A program made the translations under genes and the position numbers. 64,000 nucleotides of DNA from Paenibacillus sp. YYML68 (GTDB lineage Bacteria; Bacillota; Bacilli; Paenibacillales; NBRC-103111), in NCBI RefSeq assembly GCF_027923405.1, contig NZ_BQYI01000001.1, forward strand, positions 131,501-195,500, read 5' to 3'. Shown here in pieces: positions 26,673 through 36,149 of this stretch. Below the pieces are notes generated by a model. It worked only from the letters and a program-made list of their open reading frames with translations. It searched no databases and was not told the DNA's origin. Numbering within the stretch: position 1 is the first letter of the stretch; each line of letters starts with the position of its first letter.

Positions 26673-27805
26673 TAGCTTCCACGTCCTTCTGTAAAAAATG
26701 CGGCGATCCGCTCAGCCGGACGCTGCGCTTCTTGCTTGAGACGTACGATCGCCTGTCTCTTCTCTTCCTGCCAAATATTAGACGAAGCAAGCAGCCTTAA
26801 AGTTTCATGTGCCAGCGATGCTCCATCCGGCTCCTTCGTGCTAGAAGCCGCCTTCATGCCTAGCCGATTCAAGAACTGATCGATCTTCGGGTCATAGGAC
26901 AGCCCGACCATCGGCACGTATTGACCGGCAGCGTAGATGAGGGAGTGAAGCCTCATGCCTAGCAGCACCTGACACCCGGCCACCTCCGCCAGCATATCCT
27001 GCGGATGTGTCACTTGACGGGCGAACGACAGCCGATGGGAATAGGCTTCCCCCAATCGGTCTGCTACATACTGAGACGCCCGCTCGTCAGACGGCAGGTG
27101 GAACGGCAGCATCCGAATGTGCGCATCGCTATGCTCCAGCACGTGCTGGAGCGCAGACGCCACAGCATCAAGCTCCGCACGGTCGTCTCTCCAGAATCTG
27201 ACGGATACGCCGATAACAGCATTCGCGGGGACACTATCAGTTTGTGTCGGTGCGTCCGACGAGCTGGCGCGCAGCGGCATGCCCATGACCGGATCAGGGA
27301 CAACGGCCACCGTAGCAGCTGGTACCCCCATGCGCTCAAGCAACGAACGCGACTCCTCGTCTCTCACCATCACGGCCTGACAGCGGCGGAACGTCCCTCC
27401 GATGAACGGATAGAACAGCTTACGGTGCACCGGTCCGATCCCTTGCGAATAGATGAAGGTCGGCTTCCCGAGCCATTGAGCCAGCTTAATGACGGCCAGA
27501 TAGTAGGGAATCGTCTTCGCACTCGTCTCATCCTGCAGCAGACTGCCGCCGCCGCTAATGAGCCCGTCTGCTCCCCTCAGAGCAGACAACACGTCTCGCG
27601 GACGCATGCGATGAACGGACTCTACGCCATACATGGCTGACGTACCTGCCGGATTAGCAGAAAGAACGACAGGTACGAGTCGTACCCCCTGCCGTTCTCC
27701 CTGCTCCGCCAGCGCCAGCAATATCGATTGAAGCACAGCCTCATCGCCGCTGTTGTTATAGCCGTAATAGCCTGATATTACGATTCGTTTACTCGCGGTG
27801 CCCAA
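26672..27805 (-). CDS. csaB: Polysaccharide pyruvyl transferase CsaB
   Basis: CsaB adds ketal-linked pyruvate to the secondary cell-wall polymer; SLH domains bind this pyruvylated sugar, so it is the key anchoring enzyme for the three SLH proteins in this window. The product (about 377 residues) has the family N terminus (IVISGYYGYNNSGDEAVLQS), the GGGSLLQDETS loop, IYSQGIGPV and the C-terminal GMRLHSLIYA motif. I chose a TTG at 27805, which follows AAGGAG with good spacing; a further TTG at 27835 has no such site. The gene overlaps the end of the DUF5693 gene by 28 nt. Confidence 0.93.
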   Translation of the reverse strand: MGTASKRIVISGYYGYNNSGDEAVLQSILLALAEQGERQGVRLVPVVLSANPAGTSAMYGVESVHRMRPRDVLSALRGADGLISGGGSLLQDETSAKTIPYYLAVIKLAQWLGKPTFIYSQGIGPVHRKLFYPFIGGTFRRCQAVMVRDEESRSLLERMGVPAATVAVVPDPVMGMPLRASSSDAPTQTDSVPANAVIGVSVRFWRDDRAELDAVASALQHVLEHSDAHIRMLPFHLPSDERASQYVADRLGEAYSHRLSFARQVTHPQDMLAEVAGCQVLLGMRLHSLIYAAGQYVPMVGLSYDPKIDQFLNRLGMKAASSTKEPDGASLAHETLRLLASSNIWQEEKRQAIVRLKQEAQRPAERIAAFFTEGRGS

Positions 27806-29841
27806 CGGTGCCAACTCCTTCTGACAATCTCCCAAGCTACGATAAGCACGAGGCCGATCGCGATGCCGAATGCTAAGCCGTACACAACGCGTATCGACGA
27901 AATGACAAGCGGCGTATGCAAATGCGCGAACGTATCGACGACCGACGCCTGTCCGATGACACCTGTCAGCATCAGAAGCAATGCACTCCGATACCTGTAG
28001 CTCAGATAAGCGCCGAGAATGAACAGCGGATGCGAGATGAGAAACTCTTTCGTCCGCGGGCGCACGCCAAGCGTATTCTCGAGGAACGAGCGGAACATGA
28101 GCTCGAACGTCGAGGCTTGTCCGTCATTGCCCGTACGGGACAAGTAGTAGAAGCCTGCTGCGGCAATAACGGCCGCCGTCACGACCCACAGAATGCTGAT
28201 ATTCCGATTCAGCATTGCTCTGGCCTGTGCGAGACGCTCGCCGTAGGAGAGCGGCGCAAGGAAGAACAGCCAGTAGATCAGGACGAGCACGATTGGAGCC
28301 AAGTGCAGCACACTCACTCCTCGGAACTGCTCGAGCACGAGCGAGTATGTGATCTGATTCAGCAATCCGACGATGAACAGAATACCTGCTGCCGAGACGA
28401 GCGTCGTGCGCAGCAAGAGTCCGAGCGCGAAGCCGAGCGGCGTGCCACTCGGCTGCTCTCGCTTGCGCCGCGCAGCTTGTAGCGCCAGCATAACAGCTAT
28501 CGTCGGCGCACACGTTCCGGCAGCTAGCGCGAGCGCTTGGGCGAACAAGCTAGAGCTGAGCACGTACAGCCCCGCGCTGCCAGCCATACCGAGCAGGAAC
28601 AGCACTAGCGCGAGCTCCGGCGCGAACATGGCAACGGTCAGCGCGACGAGCGCTATCGCGCCGACCCATACGAGCAGCTTGACGATCGGCTGCCAGCTCG
28701 AGTACACAAGCTGGAAGCTGTTCGCCGTGCCGATCGTGTAGCCCGCCTTCTCGATGCGCGGAATAGCACTGTCTGCACCGATGCCGTCGAGCGCCGTGTA
28801 CATCGCCTCAAGCGGATTGACGACCTTGCCTTGGTCTGCACTCTTCACCGCACGCGCATTCAGCAAGATCATGCGAATGTTGCGGTCCTTGACCGCCAGC
28901 ACGAGCCGGTCCGCAGCGCCTTGAATACGGCCCTTCATCTCTTCAGCTGGAATGTTCTCTGTCAGCTTCGTCGAATCGCCCTCTGTGAACGAATGGAGTC
29001 GTACGACACGATGGTGTATGCGACTCGCCAGACCGTTGAAGCCCTTCTGCGGTGTCTTCTGCAGCTCGATGGCGGCCAGTCCAAGCTGATGCTTGTTCAT
29101 GAGCTCGCCCATCTTGCTGAGGTTGTCCGTATCCGGAGCATAGTCGAAGCCCGGTACTGCATCCCCGTCGACGATCACCCACTTGACGCCCAGCTTGCGA
29201 AGCTCGGCGAACAGCTTGTCCGTCGGATTCGTCTGGAACGGACGGCGATTGGACATCCGCACGACGATGGAGAAGCCTTGCTCCTTAAGCTCACGCATGA
29301 CGGAAAGGTCAGGCTCCATCGTCAGAAGCAGCGCCTCGTCCATAGCGAGCTCGATGACGAGGCCGCTCTTCCCTTGGTAGCTCCACGGACGAGTCTTCAC
29401 ACCGCTTAGCGTGAAGGCGTCTGTAATCAGTGGCAGCAGCTGTTGCTCAGCGTTACGGTCGGCGAACAGCACGTACGTGTAATTTTCACCCGGAGCAGGC
29501 ACCGTCTGCATGAGGAGGGCAGCCTCCTTCGCGCTATACACCTCCACGCGTCTTGTCAGCTTCAGCTCATTCAGCGTCGCCTCATAGACAGCCAAGGAAT
29601 TCACTCCATGCTGCTTCAGCTCACTCAGCTGCTGTTTGACGAAGCCTTGCGGGTCAGGCTGCAGATCGGAGATCTCCAGAAGATCGCGGTAATCGAACAC
29701 TAGATCGACCTTACGTCCGGAATCTTGCTCCGTCTGATGACGCTCATAGGCAATAGGGAGGGCGGCTACCATCCCGAGGATGACGAGCCACCACAGTCCC
29801 TTCAACGCTATTCGGTTCCACCGTACATATACGTCTTTCAC
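27778..29841 (-). CDS. DUF5693 polytopic membrane protein next to csaB
   Basis: The 687-residue product has one N-terminal membrane helix (LWWLVILGMVAALPIAYE, about 16-33), a large extracytoplasmic region (about 34-370) and then a series of hydrophobic helices to the C terminus. It matches the DUF5693 proteins that sit just upstream of csaB in Paenibacillus. The position parallels CsaA of the B. anthracis csaAB operon, thought to be an exporter, but I see no sequence basis for calling it CsaA. A role in export or modification of the wall polymer is inferred from overlap and co-transcription. Biochemical function is unknown. Confidence 0.8.
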   Translation of the reverse strand: MKDVYVRWNRIALKGLWWLVILGMVAALPIAYERHQTEQDSGRKVDLVFDYRDLLEISDLQPDPQGFVKQQLSELKQHGVNSLAVYEATLNELKLTRRVEVYSAKEAALLMQTVPAPGENYTYVLFADRNAEQQLLPLITDAFTLSGVKTRPWSYQGKSGLVIELAMDEALLLTMEPDLSVMRELKEQGFSIVVRMSNRRPFQTNPTDKLFAELRKLGVKWVIVDGDAVPGFDYAPDTDNLSKMGELMNKHQLGLAAIELQKTPQKGFNGLASRIHHRVVRLHSFTEGDSTKLTENIPAEEMKGRIQGAADRLVLAVKDRNIRMILLNARAVKSADQGKVVNPLEAMYTALDGIGADSAIPRIEKAGYTIGTANSFQLVYSSWQPIVKLLVWVGAIALVALTVAMFAPELALVLFLLGMAGSAGLYVLSSSLFAQALALAAGTCAPTIAVMLALQAARRKREQPSGTPLGFALGLLLRTTLVSAAGILFIVGLLNQITYSLVLEQFRGVSVLHLAPIVLVLIYWLFFLAPLSYGERLAQARAMLNRNISILWVVTAAVIAAAGFYYLSRTGNDGQASTFELMFRSFLENTLGVRPRTKEFLISHPLFILGAYLSYRYRSALLLMLTGVIGQASVVDTFAHLHTPLVISSIRVVYGLAFGIAIGLVLIVAWEIVRRSWHRWAPRVNES

Positions 29842-29859
29842 GAATAGTCAGCTCCAATA

Positions 29860-31569
29860 TTAACGGAATTCATCGACGCGGGCCATGACCTGCGAAGCCA
29901 GCTTCTCGAGAGACGAGGAAGCCGCTTCCGCAGATGCACCGCGTACGGCGAAGTACACTTTGATTTTCGGCTCCGTGCCGGACGGACGAAGGCAGAACCA
30001 CGAGTCATCCTCCAGCGTGAACTTGAGCACGTTCTCTACAGGCAGTCCATACAGACCCTGCTGGAAATCTTCCAGCTTCGCAATCTTCAGACCGTTCAGC
30101 TCAGCAGGCGGCTGTGTGCGCCAGTCGTGCATGATCGCCTGAATTTGCTCCACGCCGTCCTTGCCCTTAAGCGTACGCGACTCAAGCTTCTCGAGGAAGT
30201 AGCCATGCTTCGCGTACAGCTCCTGCAGCACGTCGTACAGCGTCTTGCCCTGACTCTTGTAGTAAGCTGCCGCTTCGCAGATCAGCATGGATGCAATAAC
30301 AGCATCCTTATCACGCGCGTACGTACCCGCTAGGTAGCCATAGCTCTCCTCGTAGCCGAACAGGAACTGCGCCTCGCCCGTGCGCTCGAATTGCGTCATT
30401 TTCTCCCCGATATACTTGAAGCCCGTCAGCGTGTTCAGCACCTTCGCACCGTATGCCTCGGCAACGGCCGCTCCCATCTCGCTCGTCACGATCGTCTTCA
30501 CGACAACGCCGTTCGCTGGCAGCTCGCCTCTTTGCTGCAGATTGCTCAGCAAGTAATCGACCATGAGCGCACCGGACTGATTACCGCTCAGCACGACGTA
30601 CTCGCCCTGCGGGTTCTTCACGACAGCACCCATTCGGTCGCAATCCGGGTCCGTCCCGATGATGAGGTCGGCGCCAAGACGCTTCGCCTCCTCGATGGCG
30701 AGCGTGAACGCCTCGCGCTCCTCCGGATTCGGCGACTTCACCGTCGAGAAGTTCGCATCCGGCAGCTCCTGCTCGGCCACCACGTGAACGTGCGTGAAGC
30801 CGATCGCCGCCAGCGCCGCGCGCACCGACAGGTTGCCTGCTCCGTGAAGCGGCGTGAAGACGATGCGGAAGTCATCGCTCATCTTGCCGACGAGCTCGCG
30901 GTTGAGACTAACCGACGCTACCGCCTCAATGTAGGCGTCATCCACCGCTTGACCGATCCACTCCAGCAGCCCTTGTGCCTCTGCATCGGCTCTGGACAGC
31001 CGCTTGACGTCGCTGAACGACTGAATACCGCGAATCTCTGCGATCACCTGCTCGGCTTGATCCGGCACGAGCTGGCCGCCGTCCGTTCCATACACCTTGT
31101 AGCCGTTATACTCAGGCGGGTTATGGCTTGCTGTAATGACGATGCCTGCAGTAGCCTGCAGATGACGAACGGCGAACGAGAGCTCCGGCGTTGTGCGCAG
31201 CGATTCGAACACGTAAGCTTTAATTCCGTTGCCGGCCAGCACCTTCGCTGATTCGAGCGCGAATTCAGGCGATTGGTTACGCGAATCGTAAGCGATCACG
31301 ACGGATGGTGCAGACGCGCCCTGCTTCAGCACGAATTGAGCGAGACCTTGCGTCGCGCGCGCTACGGTGTACGCGTTCATCCGATTCGTACCTGCGCCGA
31401 TTACACCGCGAAGTCCACCTGTGCCGAATTCGAGGTCACGATAGAAGCGGTCCTCAATCTCCTTCTCATCTGCAGCGATGGAACGAAGCTCATTCTTAGT
31501 GGCCTCATCAATGGCCGGATCGTTTAACCATAGCTCCATTTGCTCTTGAACACGTGTTTGAGTACTCAT
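29860..31569 (-). CDS. pgcA: Phospho-sugar mutase (phosphoglucomutase/phosphomannomutase)
   Basis: The enzyme interconverts sugar 1-phosphates and 6-phosphates (PgcA makes glucose-1-phosphate, the precursor of UDP-glucose). The 569-residue product has the alpha-D-phosphohexomutase plan: GGLRGVIGAGTNRMN (about 47-61), the catalytic serine loop ITASHNPPEYNGYK (about 139-152), the metal-binding loop GTDPDCDRMGA (about 302-312), GYEESYGYL (about 402) and the phosphate-binding RPSGTEPKIK near the C terminus. It lies 18 nt upstream of the DUF5693/csaB genes, so it probably supplies sugar nucleotides for the wall polymer. Confidence 0.93.
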   Translation of the reverse strand: MSTQTRVQEQMELWLNDPAIDEATKNELRSIAADEKEIEDRFYRDLEFGTGGLRGVIGAGTNRMNAYTVARATQGLAQFVLKQGASAPSVVIAYDSRNQSPEFALESAKVLAGNGIKAYVFESLRTTPELSFAVRHLQATAGIVITASHNPPEYNGYKVYGTDGGQLVPDQAEQVIAEIRGIQSFSDVKRLSRADAEAQGLLEWIGQAVDDAYIEAVASVSLNRELVGKMSDDFRIVFTPLHGAGNLSVRAALAAIGFTHVHVVAEQELPDANFSTVKSPNPEEREAFTLAIEEAKRLGADLIIGTDPDCDRMGAVVKNPQGEYVVLSGNQSGALMVDYLLSNLQQRGELPANGVVVKTIVTSEMGAAVAEAYGAKVLNTLTGFKYIGEKMTQFERTGEAQFLFGYEESYGYLAGTYARDKDAVIASMLICEAAAYYKSQGKTLYDVLQELYAKHGYFLEKLESRTLKGKDGVEQIQAIMHDWRTQPPAELNGLKIAKLEDFQQGLYGLPVENVLKFTLEDDSWFCLRPSGTEPKIKVYFAVRGASAEAASSSLEKLASQVMARVDEFR

Positions 31570-31631
31570 GCTCCATCTCCTCTGCCCGTTTGGTTTATTG
31601 GCTATGTATGTAAAGTATGATCGGTATCGTG

Positions 31632-32060
31632 TTAAGGATTGATTAAGGCGAACATAACTTCGCCCTCGGCAACGACCGCATCCTTCACCTTCGCTGTCGC
31701 TTGTCCTTTGCCGATGGAGCCCTTGGACCTCGTAATGACGACCTCGAGAATAAGCGTATCGCCCGGCTTCACCTGCTGGCGAAAGCGGAAGTCGTTAATG
31801 CCTGCGAGCAGCCCGATCTTCCCTTCGTTGCCGCCGCTCTTGAGCAGCGCAACCGCGCCGACCTGAGCGAGCGCCTCTGTAATGAGTACGCCAGGCATGA
31901 CTGGATAACCGGGGAAGTGACCCTGGAAGAACGGCTCGTTAATCGTTACATTTTTCAACCCGACGGCTCTAACGCCCGGCTCCACTTCAAGAATCTTATC
32001 CACGAGTAGAAACGGGTATCGGTGAGGAATAATCTGTTGCACTTCAGTTACGTCTAGCAT
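31632..32060 (-). CDS. fabZ: 3-hydroxyacyl-[acyl-carrier-protein] dehydratase FabZ
   Basis: FabZ dehydrates 3-hydroxyacyl-ACP in type II fatty acid synthesis, in the cytosol. The 142-residue product has the usual length, with the N-terminal [14 protein letters not shown] (about 9-22) and the catalytic helix [20 protein letters not shown] (about 47-66, His 48 and Glu 62). The ATG at 32060 starts MLDVTEVQQ. It lies upstream of pgcA and downstream of pgsA; in B. subtilis fabZ (ywpB) likewise lies near flhOP and mbl. Confidence 0.97.
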   Translation of the reverse strand: MLDVTEVQQIIPHRYPFLLVDKILEVEPGVRAVGLKNVTINEPFFQGHFPGYPVMPGVLITEALAQVGAVALLKSGGNEGKIGLLAGINDFRFRQQVKPGDTLILEVVITRSKGSIGKGQATAKVKDAVVAEGEVMFALINP

Positions 32061-32271
32061 CTTATGTCTCCTCCATGTTCGGTATTTCCAACATTCTGGC
32101 TCTTGATGTAATAAAAAATGGAGCTTCGACTCACACTATTGATGTCCCCCTTCACGATCTGCAGTAGTGAAGGTTGATATAAGGGAGCTTACATGGGGCT
32201 TCATCGCAGACTCGCGGCGAAGCTTCAGATAAGCTCTTTTTCCACTTATACATATTAGATATGCCGCCAGT

Positions 32272-32790
32272 TCAAGCCTTCTCTCGTCGGTTCAGCACGT
32301 TGAACTGCACGATGTAGAGCAGCGTCGCCGCGACTGAAATGCCGATCACGAGCCACAAGTACACGTGCGCATACGGCAGCTCGAACACGAGCAGCAGGAT
32401 GGCGATGTAATACAGCACCGTCGTCAGCTTGCCCAGAGAGTTGGCCGGTACGGTCCGCAAGCCCCGGAAGTGAAAGATCGCCGAGCCGACAATCATCCCC
32501 GCATCACGCAAAAAAATAGCCGCCGCCGCCAGCCATGAGATGCGGTCCGACCATACGAGCAGCAAGATAACCGTAATCATCATCAGCTTATCTGCCAGCG
32601 GGTCCAGCATGCTGCCTAGCTGGGTCACCTGCTTGTTCCTTCTAGCTATATGGCCGTCTAGAATGTCCGTTAGGCCTGCTGCGAGCAGAACGAAGAAGGC
32701 GCTCTTCACATGTCCAGCCTGAAACACGATGATGTAAACGGGAATGAGCAGTAAACGAGCTATCGTTAACAGATTAGGCACATTCCACAT
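32272..32790 (-). CDS. pgsA: CDP-alcohol phosphatidyltransferase (PgsA type)
   Basis: This 172-residue membrane enzyme makes phosphatidylglycerol phosphate from CDP-diacylglycerol and glycerol-3-phosphate. The CDP-alcohol motif D-x2-DG-x2-AR-x8-G-x3-D-x3-D is complete in DILDGHIARRNKQVT followed by GSMLDPLAD, and there are about five hydrophobic helices. The first residues NVPNLLTIARLLLIPV are typical of PgsA. The ATG at 32790 follows AGGGGGA and is used instead of the longer frame, whose N terminus is not protein-like. It may be a second PgsA paralogue; the true housekeeping copy could be elsewhere. Confidence 0.85.
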   Translation of the reverse strand: MWNVPNLLTIARLLLIPVYIIVFQAGHVKSAFFVLLAAGLTDILDGHIARRNKQVTQLGSMLDPLADKLMMITVILLLVWSDRISWLAAAAIFLRDAGMIVGSAIFHFRGLRTVPANSLGKLTTVLYYIAILLLVFELPYAHVYLWLVIGISVAATLLYIVQFNVLNRREKA

Positions 32791-32945
32791 GCCCCAAGTC
32801 CCCCTTAATCCGTACGACGAGCATCGAGCGTGCTGGTGCGTGCCTTGCCCCGGTGCTCCATCTCGGTCCCGTCCATACATTATACCTATTATAGGAAAAA
32901 AATAAAACTCCCTTCTCGGGAGTCTCAGTTGAACCGAACACGCTT

Positions 32946-33164
32946 CTAAGTATTGGAAAAAATCAAGTCGTAAATGTGCCGCCACGTCGACAATTCGAAA
33001 GCCTCGCTCGCCGGGCGATTACCGATGTACACATACCCGATCATGAGGCCAGCGAGCAACGCGCCTGCACACACGATTGGTATCCAGGTCCACTTCACAA
33101 TGGCGAGCAAGACCTTCAGCCACTGCGTATCGGTAGCCTGTGCCGTCTTACGTTTATCACTCAA
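32946..33164 (-). CDS. EpuA-type small membrane protein (annotated as RNA polymerase subunit beta domain)
   Basis: The 72-residue product has a polar, lysine-rich start (MSDKRKTAQATDTQWLKVLL), one transmembrane helix (about 26-50) and a short tail. It matches the EpuA family, often mislabelled 'DNA-directed RNA polymerase subunit beta', found after flhP in Bacillales. The basic N terminus and single anchor suggest a membrane-linked adaptor. No catalytic motif is visible. It lies 30 nt downstream of flhP and is probably co-transcribed with it. Confidence 0.75.
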   Translation of the reverse strand: MSDKRKTAQATDTQWLKVLLAIVKWTWIPIVCAGALLAGLMIGYVYIGNRPASEAFELSTWRHIYDLIFSNT

Positions 33165-33194
33165 GTGCCAGTTCCCTCACTTCACCTATGACCG

Positions 33195-34070
33195 TTACGT
33201 ACCGCGTAAATTGTAGGCCATATTCATCATTTGATCGGAGGACGAGATCGCTCGAGCGTTAAGCTGGTAAGCACGCTGAATCGTCATCAGCTCGGACATC
33301 TCGTCTGTCAGGCTTACATTCGACTGCTCGAGGAAGCCCTGACGTACCGTAATTGGATCTACGTTATTATTATCAGCCGTAACGGTTTGTAAAATCTCTT
33401 CACGCTGCTCCGGCGTAATGCCATCTCTCAAAGCGTACATATTATCGCCGATCTGCTGCAGCTGCTGCGGTCGAATGACACGCACGAGCTTCAGCTGGCC
33501 GATCTCAATCGGAGGCGCTGTCTTGTCTGCTTCGTTATACGCGACGACCTGCCCGTTCGCATGCACCGTAATGCGGTGATTGACCGGCACCCGAATCGGT
33601 GCATCGTCCTCGCCGACGATGTAGTGTCCATCCTTGGTCGTCAAGTACCCGTCCGGATCGCCTGGATCAACCGATGGTGAAATATCGAACGCGCCGTTGC
33701 GCGTCCAGCGTGTCGATTGCACCGGCTCATTGTTCGCATCGAGCGTAACCGCTGCGACCTCGAACAAGCCGTTGCCCTCGACGGCAAAATCAAGCGGATT
33801 GTTCGTCAGCTCAAGCGACCCCTGCGCCATGTTCACCTGCGCCTCAACGAGCTTGCTGCCCCACCCTTGGTTGTATCCAAGCGGCGTCATACGGCCTGTC
33901 CGATCGAAGCCGCTCGGCTGCTGCTTCACGCTCGTCAGAACGTCCTGGAAGGAAGCCTCCTTGCGCTTGTAGCCGGTGGTGCTGACATTGGCAATGTTGT
34001 TCGCGATCAAGTCAAGCTTCTGTTGAATCGACCTCATGCTGACCGCTGAGTTGATCATGGAATTGTTCAT
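33195..34070 (-). CDS. flhP: Flagellar hook-basal body protein FlhP (FlgG family)
   Basis: FlhP is one of two rod proteins of the Bacillus flagellum, required with FlhO for rod and hook completion. The 291-residue product has the rod/hook N-terminal signature (LDLIANNIANVSTTGYKRKE, about 19-38), the central DFAVEGNGLFEV segment, and the C-terminal YQLNARAISSSDQMMNMAYN helix. It follows flhO by about 60 nt. The order mbl-flhO-flhP matches B. subtilis. Confidence 0.92.
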   Translation of the reverse strand: MNNSMINSAVSMRSIQQKLDLIANNIANVSTTGYKRKEASFQDVLTSVKQQPSGFDRTGRMTPLGYNQGWGSKLVEAQVNMAQGSLELTNNPLDFAVEGNGLFEVAAVTLDANNEPVQSTRWTRNGAFDISPSVDPGDPDGYLTTKDGHYIVGEDDAPIRVPVNHRITVHANGQVVAYNEADKTAPPIEIGQLKLVRVIRPQQLQQIGDNMYALRDGITPEQREEILQTVTADNNNVDPITVRQGFLEQSNVSLTDEMSELMTIQRAYQLNARAISSSDQMMNMAYNLRGT

Positions 34071-34134
34071 CGTCGTCCCTCCCGGTATCCATTGCTTCGA
34101 ATGCTCAGAGCAAGCCTTCCGGCTGCTCCGTTAG

Positions 34135-35034
34135 TTAGACACGGCCGATCTCGTTGACGGCCTTCTCCATGCTCTTATCATAATACTGCACCATCTTCTG
34201 GTTCGCCTCATACGCACGCAGCGCGGACATCAGGTCGACCATCGACTGGCCCGCATCGACATTGGAGCGCTCCACGTAGCCTTGACGCACCTCAACCTGA
34301 TCTTCTCCATCAATCTGGCGGAAGCCGCCTGCCTCTGGGTCACCGAGTCGATACAAGCCGTTACCTTCGCGGATGAGCTGATTCGGATCGTCCACACGTG
34401 TAATCATCAGCGCCATCGGCTCGCCGTTCGCTCCCTGCAGAGCTTGTCCATCGACGTTAGTGAAAATACCGGCCTTCGTAATACGGAAGTTCGTAATCGG
34501 CGTTCGCGTTCCCGGCTCTACGAGCACGATCGGCTGGCCGTCACGCCCGAGTACAGGCTGGCCCTCCGACGTAATGAGCTGGCCGCTCGCATCCAGCGAG
34601 AACTTCCCGTTCAACGAATACCTTTCCTCCCCATTCGCGTTCAAGATCGTGAAGAACGCCTGGGGCTGTGCGACACGATCGCCGTTCTCGTCCACATACT
34701 TGCCCGAGCTGTCGAACCTCGCGCCCGGCACCTGTATGTTCGAGACGAGCGCGAAGTCGAACGGATTGTTCGTCTCCTGAATATCGCCCTGGGCGTGCAG
34801 CGAGACGTTCTCCTCCGCCATGACGCCGGTATGAATACGACCGATAACCGATGAGCCCGGCTCGTCCTTCCCACTGCGAATACGGGAGATGAGCATCTCA
34901 GGGAAGGAGCGGTTAATGCCTGTCCCGCCCTTGAAGCCCGGCGTATTGATATTAGACACGTTGTTCGTCACAATATCATGCTTGCGCTGCTGGGCGATCA
35001 TCCCCGATGCAGCGGTGTATAAGCCTCTTAACAT
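34135..35034 (-). CDS. flhO: Flagellar hook-basal body protein FlhO (FlgG family)
   Basis: FlhO is the partner rod protein of FlhP. The 299-residue product begins MLRGLYTAASGMIAQQRKHD and has the NNVSNINTPGFKGGTG signature (about 24-39). Its C-terminal helix reads SMVDLMSALRAYEANQKMVQ and ends in DKSMEKAVNEIGRV, as in FlgG/FlgF proteins. The ATG at 35034 lies 13 nt after the mbl stop, indicating co-transcription with mbl. It is a duplicate of flhP in fold, but the two diverge strongly in the centre. Confidence 0.92.
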   Translation of the reverse strand: MLRGLYTAASGMIAQQRKHDIVTNNVSNINTPGFKGGTGINRSFPEMLISRIRSGKDEPGSSVIGRIHTGVMAEENVSLHAQGDIQETNNPFDFALVSNIQVPGARFDSSGKYVDENGDRVAQPQAFFTILNANGEERYSLNGKFSLDASGQLITSEGQPVLGRDGQPIVLVEPGTRTPITNFRITKAGIFTNVDGQALQGANGEPMALMITRVDDPNQLIREGNGLYRLGDPEAGGFRQIDGEDQVEVRQGYVERSNVDAGQSMVDLMSALRAYEANQKMVQYYDKSMEKAVNEIGRV

Positions 35035-35047
35035 GGAGCTTGACCCC

Positions 35048-36046
35048 CTAAAATTTGCGCTTCGAAACTTTGTCCAGGTTGTCCAACATGATGCCCGTTC
35101 CTTTCACTACGCAATGCATCGGGTCTTCCGCAATCAGTACAGGAACCTTCAGCTCGTCCGCGAGCAGCTGGTCGATGCCGTGCAGCATCGCGCCGCCGCC
35201 AGTCAGAATGACTCCGCGGTCTATAATATCGGCCGACAGCTCTGGTGGTGTGCGCTCGAGCACGCTCTTGGCCGCAGCTACGATCGAGGATACCGGCTCC
35301 CATAACGCCTCCTGAATTTCCTTGGAATCGATCGTAATGGTGAGCGGCAATCCGCTTACCATATCCCGTCCGCGAATATCCAGCGTCTCCCGTTTGCCGT
35401 CTGGGTGTACCGTTCCGATCTTCACCTTAATGTCCTCGCTCGTACGCTCACCGATCAGCAGCTTGTACTTGCTCTTGATATACTTCATGATGGACGAGTC
35501 GAACTTGTCCCCTGCAATCTTGATAGAAGAGGAGGTGACGATGTCGCCCATAGACAGCACGGCCACATCCGTCGTCCCTCCACCGATATCGACGACCATA
35601 TTGCCGCTCGGCTGGTATATATCCATACCCGCACCGATGGCCGCCGCCTTAGGCTCTTCCTCCAAGAACACTTCCCGTGCCCCGCTCCGTTCTGCCGCCT
35701 CCCGGATCGCCTTCTGCTCGACGGACGTAATATTCGTCGGAGCGCAGATTAGAATACGAGGATGGCTGTACCACTTCCGGCCGCCGACCTTGGCTATGAA
35801 ATACTTGAGCATCATCTCCGTAATCTCGAAGTCGGCGATGACGCCTTCCCGCAACGGGCGAATGGCGATAATATTGCCGGGAGTCCGACCCACCATGCGG
35901 CGGGCCTCTTCTCCCACGGCCAGCACCCGCTTCGTATCGCTTTCAATCGCGACGACGGACGGCTCATCCAGGACCACGCCCCGACCTTTCACATGAATCA
36001 GGACGTTCGCGGTCCCGAGATCTATGCCGATATCCTTGCTTAACAT
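35048..36046 (-). CDS. mbl: Rod-shape-determining actin homologue Mbl
   Basis: Mbl is an MreB-family actin homologue that guides peptidoglycan synthesis along the cell side wall. The 332-residue product has the actin-type phosphate-1 motif DIGIDLGTANVLI (about 5-17), the connecting segment IRPLREGVIADFEI, the phosphate-2 motif MVVDIGGGTTDVAVLS (about 158) and the adenosine motif ILTGGGAMLHG (about 288). The ATG at 36046 follows AGGGAGGA and replaces a longer upstream frame. Its neighbours spoIIID upstream and flhOP downstream are diagnostic of mbl rather than mreB or mreBH. Confidence 0.95.
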   Translation of the reverse strand: MLSKDIGIDLGTANVLIHVKGRGVVLDEPSVVAIESDTKRVLAVGEEARRMVGRTPGNIIAIRPLREGVIADFEITEMMLKYFIAKVGGRKWYSHPRILICAPTNITSVEQKAIREAAERSGAREVFLEEEPKAAAIGAGMDIYQPSGNMVVDIGGGTTDVAVLSMGDIVTSSSIKIAGDKFDSSIMKYIKSKYKLLIGERTSEDIKVKIGTVHPDGKRETLDIRGRDMVSGLPLTITIDSKEIQEALWEPVSSIVAAAKSVLERTPPELSADIIDRGVILTGGGAMLHGIDQLLADELKVPVLIAEDPMHCVVKGTGIMLDNLDKVSKRKF

Positions 36047-36135
36047 CCAATTAATCCTCCCTAACCAACCGTCCATTCTTCCTGCATCCTAGGCATCCAA
36101 GGGTATAGCAGGAAGAGGCATCACGAGTGATATAC

Positions 36136-36149
36136 ATTACTTAAGTAAT
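36136..36149. promoter_or_regulatory. Perfect 14-bp palindrome in the mbl upstream region
   Basis: ATTACTTAAGTAAT is perfectly self-complementary. It lies about 90 nt upstream of the mbl ATG, with a TTGATG-like -35 element at 36155-36160 just upstream on the minus strand. It may be an operator or a small hairpin; no regulator is identified. Confidence 0.4.

Noticed and set aside
32061-32271. Terminator for pgsA in the gap before fabZ
   Set aside because: Several short complementary stretches exist, but none forms a compact stem followed by a T run, so none is called.
32791-32985. 65-residue N-terminal extension of PgsA
   Set aside because: The ATG at 32790 has a good ribosome-binding site and gives a normal family start; the extension is unlike any PgsA and overlaps the previous gene.
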